Origin: Lentisphaerota bacterium | GTDB lineage: Bacteria > Verrucomicrobiota > Kiritimatiellia > RFP12 > JAAYNR01 | Reading direction: 5' to 3' | Length of the DNA stretch: 35,746 nt | NCBI GenBank assembly: GCA_012520735.1 | Contig: JAAYNR010000140.1 | Coordinates: 1 to 35,746 of the forward strand | In this document: positions 1 through 8,586 of the stretch, piece by piece | How the letters are laid out: every line of letters begins with the position of its first letter | How positions within the stretch are numbered: position 1 is the stretch's first letter | The notes under the pieces: generated by a model | Told to the model about the DNA's origin: nothing | What the model saw: only the letters and a program-made list of their open reading frames with translations | Database searches by the model: none | Program-made: the position numbers and the translations under genes

Positions 1-69
1 CTTCATAAGTTGTTGCGTTGAAGCAGCTAAGACAGCATTGAGAGTCATCGTCAACTCTCTCCCTTTTAA
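1..69. repeat. Left copy of a direct repeat also present at the right window edge (65/69 identical); truncated by the window start
   Basis: cttcataagttgttgcgttgaagc.gctaag.cagcattgagagtc.tcgtcaactctct.ccttttaa occurs at 1-69 and 35678-35746, same orientation, 4 mismatches. Confidence 0.9.
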
Positions 70-180
70 AATCTATTTTCCAAACGCGTAGCGTTTTATT
101 AAAACTGCGGGAGTCCATGCAAGTGCCAGACATGTTAAGAAAATAAGACTTCTATGCTGTACAACATTTGGTTACGGCTG

Positions 181-228
181 TAAGCAGTTTTAGGTAGTAG
201 GGACTCGTTTTATGCTAAAAACTGCTTA
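181..228 (-). other. Inverted repeat / hairpin (11-bp arms) overlapping the 3' end of the epimerase gene
   Basis: taagcagtttt (181-191) and aaaactgctta (218-228) are perfect reverse complements; no T-tract follows. Confidence 0.5.
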
Positions 229-1165
229 GGGTCTGGTTGAGGCCTTGTTCGGCTGTGAGTGGCATTTTAGCCCAGCCGAGAGCTTGTTTAATTTTGCTGT
301 TGTTTACGATGTATGATTCGGTGAGTTTTTGTAGGCGTTCGCTGTTGAGGGGGAGGTGGATGAAGTCGCCTATGCGGGCGATTGTACGGATAAACCGGGG
401 TGGCAGGTGCCAGATGTGTGGTGTACGACCGCGAGAGGCGGCTATCAGTGTGATGAGCTGATTGGTGGAGAGGGGTTGGTCGTCGGCTATATTATAGATG
501 CCGACGGGGATTTGACCCGGCAGGAGTTGCTCCACGATGGCGCAGATGTTGGTTATGGAGGTGAAGGAGCGGTGGTTGTCGAATGCCCCAAGGGGCCAGG
601 GGAGCCCGATGGAGTTTATTTTATAAAGGAGGTTGAGGTTTCCTTTGTTGCCAGGACCGTGGATCATGGCCGGACGGAGGATGTACCCTTTCAGTGGTGC
701 TTTTGTTACGATCTGTTCGGCGGCCAGTTTGCTTTTGCCGTAGGGGGTTTGTGGCGTGGGGGTGATGTCTTCAGTGAGTTCTGTGGCGACGGTGTCGGCA
801 GCGGCTTTGACCGTGCTGAAGAGGATGAAGGGTGTGGTGTCAGGAGATGGTGTGGGGGATGTTGTCAGGGTGGTGACAAGCTTCTCGGTTAGTCCGGTGT
901 TTATAGCGAAGTAGGCGTCGGCAGCGGAGGTGTTTTTTGTGTCGTGGGCTTTACCAGCGAGGTGGATCACCGCCTGTAGCTCTGCCGATGGGATGTTGTT
1001 GAGTTGTTCCCAAGTGAAGCATGTTTGGAAGAGCTCCCGAGTGACGGCCTGGTCGATAGCCAGCTGGATGTCGAGTCCCCACAGGGTGTAGCCACGCTGG
1101 TGGAGGTAGTGTGCCAGATTGGTGCCGACAAAACCGAAGGCTCCGCTTATCAGGATTGGTTTCAT
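215..1165 (-). CDS. NAD-dependent epimerase/dehydratase (extended SDR family; polysaccharide nucleotide-sugar epimerase/reductase)
   Basis: N-term MKPILISGAFGFVGTNL (GxxGxxG Rossmann), FSTVKA and YGKSK active-site motifs; internal start at 1165 has a GAGGGGAGT SD; the longer ORF start at 1300 overlaps the upstream gene. Confidence 0.88.
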   Translation of the reverse strand: MKPILISGAFGFVGTNLAHYLHQRGYTLWGLDIQLAIDQAVTRELFQTCFTWEQLNNIPSAELQAVIHLAGKAHDTKNTSAADAYFAINTGLTEKLVTTLTTSPTPSPDTTPFILFSTVKAAADTVATELTEDITPTPQTPYGKSKLAAEQIVTKAPLKGYILRPAMIHGPGNKGNLNLLYKINSIGLPWPLGAFDNHRSFTSITNICAIVEQLLPGQIPVGIYNIADDQPLSTNQLITLIAASRGRTPHIWHLPPRFIRTIARIGDFIHLPLNSERLQKLTESYIVNNSKIKQALGWAKMPLTAEQGLNQTLSSF

Positions 1166-1980
1166 TGTACTCCCCTCTTGGCTGAGCCGTTGCGCACCGA
1201 TTTTTTCAGTCGCGACTTGCCACTGAAAAGCTCGAAAACTTTGAAGAAATACTTGGGGAGTAACATGGCCATGTTTGTGTAGATGCCGTTCATACGACAC
1301 CCACGGACAATATCACGGTTTAGTGTAATGGTGCTTTTCCATGACTTGGTGCTTTTGCCGCCGGTGCGCATAATCACCATAGCCTCGGGGAGGTATACTG
1401 TACGGAGCCGGGCGTGCCACAGAAAACGGATCAGAAGTTCGTAGTCGGCACCTATGGGGAAATCGGTGCGATATAGGCCGAGGTGGCTGAAGTGTTCGCG
1501 CCGACAGTAAAACCCGGGGTGTGGCGGCATGAATCCCCAGCGTAGCATCCAGGGGCGGAAGCGACGTGCCGAGTAGTGACGTACCACCCGGTTGAGGTCG
1601 TCGGGACGGACAAAGCTGATGTCTCCGTAGACAGCATCGGCGCGTCCGTTGTCTCTGGCAAAGGCTGCCGCCACACTCTCAAGGATGGTAGAGCCGGCAA
1701 AGAAGTCGTCGGCATTGAGTATCCCTACCACCTCACCCATACTACGGACGATCCCTTTGTTAATTGCATGGTAGAGTCCGGAGTCGCGCTCACTTGACCA
1801 CCTCATACGACCGCCAAAACGCGGCTCGTATGCTTTGATTACATCGACGGTTCCATCAGTAGAGCCACCATCAACCACAATGTAATCGATATCGGTATAG
1901 CTTTGAACCAGCACCGAGTCGAATGCTGTAGCGATAACGGTGGCGTTGTTAAAACAGGCTGTTATCAGTGTGATTTTCAT
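1162..1980 (-). CDS. Glycosyltransferase family 2 protein
   Basis: MKITLITACFNNATVIATAFDSVLVQSYTDIDYIVVDGGSTDGT ... GILNADDFF, a typical GT2 (GT-A) nucleotide-binding region; 4-nt overlap with downstream gene. Confidence 0.92.
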   Translation of the reverse strand: MKITLITACFNNATVIATAFDSVLVQSYTDIDYIVVDGGSTDGTVDVIKAYEPRFGGRMRWSSERDSGLYHAINKGIVRSMGEVVGILNADDFFAGSTILESVAAAFARDNGRADAVYGDISFVRPDDLNRVVRHYSARRFRPWMLRWGFMPPHPGFYCRREHFSHLGLYRTDFPIGADYELLIRFLWHARLRTVYLPEAMVIMRTGGKSTKSWKSTITLNRDIVRGCRMNGIYTNMAMLLPKYFFKVFELFSGKSRLKKSVRNGSAKRGVQ

Positions 1981-1981
1981 A

Positions 1982-2686
1982 TTATGGAGTTGTCAGTGTC
2001 TCTCCTTCCCATAACAGACCGGGCACTTTAATTTGTGGTAATTTACGAAAAACTCTGTGTAACAGCCGACTGTCGGGGAAGATTATAACCCATGCGGTAA
2101 GAAAAATGAGGAGAGCGTCTGTTCGCAGGGAGAGGTTTTGCTGATACCAAAGCTCGAGTGCACCTTTAGCAGGGGCTATATGCCGGGCGTAAAACTCGGC
2201 AGGTGGCATACCACTCTCGGAGAGGAGGCGTTCTTCGTCGCGAAAGACGATAGACCCGATACCTGTCAGGCCGGGGCGTATGTTATAGATAACTTTTTTG
2301 ACATCTTCGGGGTATGGCTCAAATGTTTTATCAGCCAGCGGGCGTGGCCCCACGATAGCCATATCGCCTTTGATGATGTTTATCAGTTGGGGCAGTTCGT
2401 TGAGTTTGGTCATGCGCAAAAACCGCCCGAATGGGAGGACGCGTGGATCGCGGCGGGTGGTGTGGTAGCCGCCACTCATCGAGGGGCTCGCCTTAAGCAT
2501 AGTGGCAAACTTCCAGATGTCGAACGGCTTATTATAGCGACCGACCCTTTTCTGCAGATAAAAGACGTAGTGTTCGCCGCTCAAAAGGAGTATTAGTACC
2601 ACAGGCAGCAAAAGCGGTGATAAAAACAACAGCGCCAGTGTTGCCAGAATAAAGTCAGTTAATCTTTTAAAAAAGCCGTATATCAT
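1982..2686 (-). CDS. Sugar transferase (WcaJ/PglC-type polyprenyl-phosphate phosphoglycosyl transferase)
   Basis: N-term membrane helix; YLQKRVGRYNKPFDIWKFATM, TRRDPRVLPFGRFLRMTKLNELPQLINIIKGDMAIVGPRPL motifs. Confidence 0.93.
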   Translation of the reverse strand: MIYGFFKRLTDFILATLALLFLSPLLLPVVLILLLSGEHYVFYLQKRVGRYNKPFDIWKFATMLKASPSMSGGYHTTRRDPRVLPFGRFLRMTKLNELPQLINIIKGDMAIVGPRPLADKTFEPYPEDVKKVIYNIRPGLTGIGSIVFRDEERLLSESGMPPAEFYARHIAPAKGALELWYQQNLSLRTDALLIFLTAWVIIFPDSRLLHRVFRKLPQIKVPGLLWEGETLTTP

Positions 2687-4656
2687 AGAGTTCTCTCTGT
2701 CTCATTAATCCAAACCCGCATCTCTCCCGGTTTGCGGTTGTCCCATAAGCAGTATGGGATGGCTTGCATAGTAATTGGTTTCGTTATGAGTTTAGCTTGG
2801 TCGTCGGCAGGGGCATAGAGGGTGTTAGACCAGGCAGTGGCAGATTTACGTTTGGCGGTGGCTTTTATCATAATGTATCCACCTAGCGCAGCCGACTTAA
2901 CACTATGAAGCTCTGCATTGGCCGGTAATGAGATGGCGGCGAGGTCTTTACCGTTATCGCACTCTTCCAGACAGTATACGAGTGGTCCACGTTGCAAGGC
3001 GACTTGCCCAGCATTTTGCCGCACCGACGGATGAGCTGCCAGCCGTACAGGCTCCATAGGGAGGTTGAGCTCAATTTTGTCCCCGGCTTGCCAACAGCGT
3101 GTAATATGGAGGTACCCTTTAATAACCCTGACAGTGGTGTCAGCAAGCTTTACGGAGGTTTTTATAGAAAGATCGAGCACGGTATAGGCTGTGCCGGCGG
3201 AACCGGCAGCGTGGAAGGTAGCTGCCGGGTTGCGGCACCACCCTGGCAAGCGAAGAGCGATAGTAAATTTTTCCCCTGCCGGCGGTGGCGTTACTGTTAT
3301 AGAGACGGTGCCATCCCAGGGGTAGTCGCCCTCTATCGCGAGTTTGGCAGTGCCGCACTCAAGGTGGGCTGATACTCTCCCAGCGGCATAGAGGTGCAGG
3401 GCGACAGTTTTGGCCGAACTGGAGGCAACATAGGCACCGAGTGATGCATAAAGGCGGGCAATGTTTGGTGGACAGCACGAGCAGTCGAACCACTTCTGGC
3501 GGGAAGCGGGATAATTATGGTAGCCGCCACCAACCTTCTCTATTAGTTCGGGATAAACCGCCAATCTGTTGGCGTAGAAAAACTTTGTGCCGTCGCGGGA
3601 GACACCTGCCGCAACCCCGTTATAGAGAGCACGCTCCATGGTGTCGGCATAGGAGGAGTCGAGGTCGGCATTGAGCATCCGCTGGGCAAAGAAAACAAGC
3701 GCAATGGCGGCACAGGTCTCGGCATAGGCATCTTCATTGGGGAGATCGTAATCGACCGTAAACCTCTCCCCTACTTGCGACGATCCGACACCACCTGTTA
3801 TGTACATACGTCGGGTGGTGATGTTTCTCCATAAATCACGGCACACCGCCAGCAACTCTTTATCATCTCTCTCTACGGCGACATCGACCATAGCGGCATA
3901 AAGGTAGCAGGCACGCACGGCGTGTCCTTCGGCGCTTTTCTGCTTGCGCATAGGGAGATGAGCCTGCATGTAAGCACAGGCTCCGGGCAGGCGGTCGCCA
4001 CGCGCCTTGGCTTCGGCATTAAAATAGTAAGGTAGCTGCCCACGTTCATCGACAAAATAGGCGGCCAAATCGAGGTAGCGCTGCTCACCAGTTAGTTTAT
4101 AGAGACGAATCAGAGCCAGCTCTATCTCGGGGTGTCCCGGGTAACCACGTTTTTGGCCTCTGGCTGTGCCGAAAACAGCGGCGATGTGGTCGGCATAGCG
4201 GCAAAGGGCTTGCAGAAAGTCGTCCTCGCCACTGTACACGGCACGGGCAGCGGCGGCCTCCATCAGATGACCGGCACAATAGAGTTCGTGCATGCTGTGG
4301 AGGTTACTCCACCGTTTATCGATCCCTATACGCTGATAATAAGAGTTAAGGTAACCATCGGGCAATTGAGCATTAACATAACTGCTGACTACAGCATCGA
4401 CGCGACGTTGCAGTAGTTTATCGGGAGAAACCGCCAGCGAGTAAGCGGCTGCCTCCAACCACTTGGCTACATCGGAGTCCCAATACTCATGCACTGTGGC
4501 GGCTTTAGGATTAAAAGCGCCCAGCCGACCCGTTTTTTTAAGCAACTTATACTCAATAGGTAGCGTGACTTCACGATTAGTTTCCAGCCGCTCAGCCCAG
4601 AAGTTGTCGCTGAACTTCACCTGTGTCACTTGAACTGGCTCCATTTTTGTTTTCAT
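2683..4656 (-). CDS. Glycoside hydrolase family 127 (beta-L-arabinofuranosidase-like, DUF1680)
   Basis: Full-length GH127-like sequence including WFDCSCCPPNIARLYASLGAYVAS cysteine motif and MYITGGVGS; likely start at 4656 (MKTKMEPVQV); overlaps next gene by ATGA. Confidence 0.85.
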   Translation of the reverse strand: MKTKMEPVQVTQVKFSDNFWAERLETNREVTLPIEYKLLKKTGRLGAFNPKAATVHEYWDSDVAKWLEAAAYSLAVSPDKLLQRRVDAVVSSYVNAQLPDGYLNSYYQRIGIDKRWSNLHSMHELYCAGHLMEAAAARAVYSGEDDFLQALCRYADHIAAVFGTARGQKRGYPGHPEIELALIRLYKLTGEQRYLDLAAYFVDERGQLPYYFNAEAKARGDRLPGACAYMQAHLPMRKQKSAEGHAVRACYLYAAMVDVAVERDDKELLAVCRDLWRNITTRRMYITGGVGSSQVGERFTVDYDLPNEDAYAETCAAIALVFFAQRMLNADLDSSYADTMERALYNGVAAGVSRDGTKFFYANRLAVYPELIEKVGGGYHNYPASRQKWFDCSCCPPNIARLYASLGAYVASSSAKTVALHLYAAGRVSAHLECGTAKLAIEGDYPWDGTVSITVTPPPAGEKFTIALRLPGWCRNPAATFHAAGSAGTAYTVLDLSIKTSVKLADTTVRVIKGYLHITRCWQAGDKIELNLPMEPVRLAAHPSVRQNAGQVALQRGPLVYCLEECDNGKDLAAISLPANAELHSVKSAALGGYIMIKATAKRKSATAWSNTLYAPADDQAKLITKPITMQAIPYCLWDNRKPGEMRVWINETERTL

Positions 4657-4773
4657 AATTATCTTTAGCATACACCCAAACAGGGGTTTTGTGGCAAAAA
4701 CTTGCAATTTGCGGCTTTTCGTAACGGCATGATTGTGGCATACTACGGCATTGTCAATCAAGTGAGTTAAAAG

Positions 4774-6711
4774 ATGACCGATTATACCCAAATTTTAAAT
4801 GAAGAACAACGGGCTGCCGTAATGGCCGGCGAGGGTCCGCTATTGGTATTGGCGGCAGCCGGCACTGGTAAAACCCATACTCTTGTCTACCGTGTAGCCT
4901 ATCTCATTGAGAACGGGGTCAATCCCGGTTCGATTTTACTGCTGACTTTCACGAATCGTGCCGCCAGAGAGATGCTGGAACGGGCCCGTATAGTGTGTGG
5001 CGATGCCGTAGGCTCTGTCTGGAGCGGTACATTTCACCATATTTGCAACCGTATGTTGCGTCGTTTCAGCGAGAGGGTCGGCTATCCAAACGACTTCTCT
5101 ATTCTGGACCGGGACGACTCCCGTTCGTTGATCGACCAATGTGTCAAAAACCTGAATCTCACCTCCAAAGATTTCCCTAAAAAAGATGTCTTAGCCAGTC
5201 TCTTCAGCAATGCTGCCAGCCGCAATGTACCTGTGGAAGAGGTAATAGAGGCGAGTCTCGACTCCCTAAAGGTCGATATTGACGATATTGTCCGTGTAGC
5301 CGAGGCTTATGCGGCCCGCAAAGTGGAGGTCAGGGCGATGGATTTTGACGACCTCCTCCTTAATGGACTCCGTTTGATAAGTGAACATAAGGAGATAAGG
5401 GAACATTATCAGGAACGCTTTGCCCATATTCTGGTTGACGAATACCAGGACACCAACGGACCACAATCGCAGTTGGTAGATCTGCTGGCAGCCAAATGTC
5501 GCAATATCATGGCAGTTGGCGATGACTTCCAGTGCATCTACTCCTGGCGGGGTGCCGACTTCCGCAATATAATGGAGTTTCCCAAACGGTATCCCGACTG
5601 CACAGTTATCAAGCTTGAACAAAACTACCGTAGTGTACCGGAGATACTTTCGGTGGCTAACACCTGTATTGCCGGCAACCCTGAGCAATTTCAAAAAGTG
5701 TTGCGGGCGACCCGTCCGGCACGTGTTAAGCCGCGCACAATGTATTTGCGTGATGGGCAGGAGCAGGCTGAGGCGGTTATCCGCATGATCAATCGCTATC
5801 ATGCCGATGGTTGCCCTTACTCCGACATGGCGATACTCTACCGGGCGCATTTTCACTCTATCGAGCTGCAGGTGGCTCTGGGGCGTATGGGGATACCACA
5901 TCGGATCACCTCGGGTCTGGGGGTCTTTGAACAGGCACACGTAAAGGACGTATTGGCCTTTCTCCGTGTTTGCACCCAGCCTGGCGACAGCATATCATTC
6001 AGCAGACTTTTAGGGATGTTACGTGGTGTCGGGCCCAAAACTGTCGAAGCTTGGTGGTCTAAATTAGGCGGCCACTTTGATTCGGCTAACCCGGCACACC
6101 GCGCAGCACTAATAAACCTCATGCGTCCGGCTATTGCTGAAGCCTGGAGACCAGTAAATGATGCGCTGACAGCATACCATGAAGAGAACCTCGGCACCAA
6201 TGGCGGCGCAGCAATCAGGCTCTTTTACGAAACATTCTACGAAGTTTACATGGCACGCACCTATGAATCGCCTGAAAGACGCGCCGAGGATATACAGGAA
6301 CTGGAGAGCCAGATATCCAAAGCCTCCAACGTAGTAGCGTTTTTATCGGATGTAGCCCTGCTGACCAACGTCGACCACCAGTATGCCCGGCGTGAACGTG
6401 GCGAAGATGACGACGCTGTACAGCTCAGCACCGTCCATCAGGCCAAGGGGCTGGAGTGGCCAGTAGTCTTTGTAATCTGGGCCGTGGAGGGGATGTTCCC
6501 ATCCGGGCGGACAATGGAGGAGTCCGGTGGCGATGCTGAAGAGCGCCGCCTCTTCTATGTGGCGGTCACCCGGGCACGAGATGAGCTTGTGCTACTGGCT
6601 CCGGAGCTGCGCACCACACGTGACGGCGGCTACTTTTTCTGCAAGCCGTCGCGCTTTATCAAAGAGCTCCCACGCCACCTGATTACCGAAACTTATGGAC
6701 GCCGCTTTTAA
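4774..6711 (+). CDS. ATP-dependent DNA helicase, UvrD/Rep/PcrA family (SF1A)
   Basis: LNEEQRAAVMAGEGPLLVLAAAGTGKTHTLVYRVAYL (Walker A), LVDEYQDTN (motif II), GDDFQCIYSWRGAD, QNYRS, STVHQAKGLEWPVVFV, AVTRARDELVL. Confidence 0.94.
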   Translation: MTDYTQILNEEQRAAVMAGEGPLLVLAAAGTGKTHTLVYRVAYLIENGVNPGSILLLTFTNRAAREMLERARIVCGDAVGSVWSGTFHHICNRMLRRFSERVGYPNDFSILDRDDSRSLIDQCVKNLNLTSKDFPKKDVLASLFSNAASRNVPVEEVIEASLDSLKVDIDDIVRVAEAYAARKVEVRAMDFDDLLLNGLRLISEHKEIREHYQERFAHILVDEYQDTNGPQSQLVDLLAAKCRNIMAVGDDFQCIYSWRGADFRNIMEFPKRYPDCTVIKLEQNYRSVPEILSVANTCIAGNPEQFQKVLRATRPARVKPRTMYLRDGQEQAEAVIRMINRYHADGCPYSDMAILYRAHFHSIELQVALGRMGIPHRITSGLGVFEQAHVKDVLAFLRVCTQPGDSISFSRLLGMLRGVGPKTVEAWWSKLGGHFDSANPAHRAALINLMRPAIAEAWRPVNDALTAYHEENLGTNGGAAIRLFYETFYEVYMARTYESPERRAEDIQELESQISKASNVVAFLSDVALLTNVDHQYARRERGEDDDAVQLSTVHQAKGLEWPVVFVIWAVEGMFPSGRTMEESGGDAEERRLFYVAVTRARDELVLLAPELRTTRDGGYFFCKPSRFIKELPRHLITETYGRRF

Positions 6712-6792
6712 ACTTGTCGAACGGTGAGCTTTTAAAGCATAATAGTGTACGATTTATAAATGTATTAGCAACCATCCGTAAAGGATTTAAAC

Positions 6793-8556
6793 ATGTCTAC
6801 AAACTTAAACAGCATGTCACGCCAGGACGCCCCGTATACGGTCCTGATCCTTGAGTCGGATAAAACAAGTTTAAACAGGTTAACCACTATTTTTGAACCA
6901 GATGGTTATGCCATAAATGCTGCAACGGCAGCACCGCAGGCACTGGCCATGGCGTCGCTGATGATGCCCGACCTGATAATTTTCGGTTCCTCACTGCCCG
7001 ATAAAGAGTGCACCGATGTGTGCCGTCAGATCAGGATCGACCCGTTACTGCGCGATATCCCGGTAATTTGTGTAACCGCCCATAACGACGCTGTCGCCCG
7101 CTTGCGTGTTTTGGAGGTGGGCGCCGATGAGATATTCACCGAGCCTATCAATGAACAAGAGGCCAGAACACGCGTACGCAACATTATCCAGCAGGATCGT
7201 CCACGTAAGCTGGCGGCACAGCGCTTGGAGTATGAACGTGCCCAAAACGAGATGGAGAATGCACTCGATGCCATCTTGGAGAAGTGGGCTTTCTCACAGG
7301 AGATGATCGGGGTTGAGGCGATGGGACATACCCGGCGCGTAACCGACCTCACTGTCGCGGTAGCGCGGGAGATGGGGATACCTGATGAGGATATTAATGT
7401 TATCAGGCGAGGCGCGATTCTGCATGATATCGGCCGGACAGCTTGTGATGATGACGATCTCCTCGGTTGGGACGATCTCCCCCAACGTGAAAAAGCCGCC
7501 ATACGCCAACACCCACTGCGTGCTCAGGAGATGTTATGGTCGATACCTATACTACGTCCCGCATTGGCGATCCCCATGCACCACCACGAGCGCTGGGACG
7601 GCTCGGGCTATCCTAATGGTTTACAGGGTGAGGCCATACCCCTGGCGGCACGAATTTTTGCAACGGTTGATGTCTGGGACGAACTGTGCAGTGGCGACCC
7701 GAGTCGGCAACCGTGGCAGCCTAATCAGGCTCAAGCTTATATCCGGGCTCAAGCCGGCAAGTGGTTTGACCCTAAAGTTGTTGAAGCATTTATCAAAGTA
7801 CTCGCTGAGCGCCCGGCCTTAACTGGACCACCACTGCCACGCCGTAGCGGCAAGCTCGAAAAAGCAGACAAGAAAAAACTCAAACTTGGCTCATCCTTCT
7901 CACTGTCGCGCCGTGGTGCTTGGATGCACCTGACCATCTCAGCCTTCTTAATCACCGTATTACCAATGTTGATTCTGGTATGGTTATGGCAGTTTGACAC
8001 CACTAGCGGTGGAGTTTCTGCCCCCTTTGCTGCGGCAGTAATAGTGGCGACCCTAGGTATTATGACCAGTGGCTATATACTGCTGGGCAAGTACCGCTTT
8101 AATATTGTCCGCTTGCGTCACTATCTGCACACTCTGGCCAGTGGTGATATACCGATGCGCGTGCAGTTATCGCAAGACTCCGACGACCTCATCGCAATGC
8201 AACACGATATGGCCGATATTGTCCGTCAGGCGGCTGACCGTATCCACACTATTATGGAACAGCAGGAGAGACTACTTCACGCAGAACGCCAGCGCGTCAT
8301 GATAGAGAGCCTGGCCTCGCTGTGTCACCACCTCGGCCAACCGACAACCATGGTTGCCACCCAACTCTATATGATGGAGCAGCAGGCGCAAACTCCGGAG
8401 ATGCGCGAAGCAGTGAGCGAATGCCAGAAGTCGTTTGAAGCGGTGCAGGATATCCTCAACCGTCTGCAGCGGGTGGTGATTTATCGTACGGAACCGTACT
8501 TAGGATCAGAAAATATCAATGAGGAGTCTGCCGAGGACCGCATGGTTAAAATATAG
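6793..8556 (+). CDS. Multidomain signalling protein: degenerate receiver (REC) + HD-GYP + 2 TM + HAMP-like linker + HisKA-like dimerisation/H-box helix, no HATPase
   Basis: REC-like N-term (VLILESDKTS, PDLIIFGSSLP, TEPIN); HD-GYP signature HDIGR ... HHHERWDGSGYPNGLQGEAIPLAARI; TM helices; SLASLCHHLGQPTTMV H-box-like motif near C-term. Confidence 0.9.
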   Translation: MSTNLNSMSRQDAPYTVLILESDKTSLNRLTTIFEPDGYAINAATAAPQALAMASLMMPDLIIFGSSLPDKECTDVCRQIRIDPLLRDIPVICVTAHNDAVARLRVLEVGADEIFTEPINEQEARTRVRNIIQQDRPRKLAAQRLEYERAQNEMENALDAILEKWAFSQEMIGVEAMGHTRRVTDLTVAVAREMGIPDEDINVIRRGAILHDIGRTACDDDDLLGWDDLPQREKAAIRQHPLRAQEMLWSIPILRPALAIPMHHHERWDGSGYPNGLQGEAIPLAARIFATVDVWDELCSGDPSRQPWQPNQAQAYIRAQAGKWFDPKVVEAFIKVLAERPALTGPPLPRRSGKLEKADKKKLKLGSSFSLSRRGAWMHLTISAFLITVLPMLILVWLWQFDTTSGGVSAPFAAAVIVATLGIMTSGYILLGKYRFNIVRLRHYLHTLASGDIPMRVQLSQDSDDLIAMQHDMADIVRQAADRIHTIMEQQERLLHAERQRVMIESLASLCHHLGQPTTMVATQLYMMEQQAQTPEMREAVSECQKSFEAVQDILNRLQRVVIYRTEPYLGSENINEESAEDRMVKI

Positions 8557-8586
8557 GCAACTCCAGAGTAACCCCTCAGGAATATC

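Noticed and set aside
356-892. 178-aa plus-strand ORF
   Set aside because: Antisense to the epimerase gene; low-complexity Gly/Asp/Val composition typical of shadow ORFs.
4691-4706. GTGGCAAAAACTTGCA resembling a sigma-54 -24/-12 promoter
   Set aside because: Spacing between GG and GC is one base shorter than the strict sigma-54 requirement.
5266-5940. 224-aa ORF on the minus strand
   Set aside because: Entirely antisense to the strongly supported UvrD-like helicase; no recognisable motifs.
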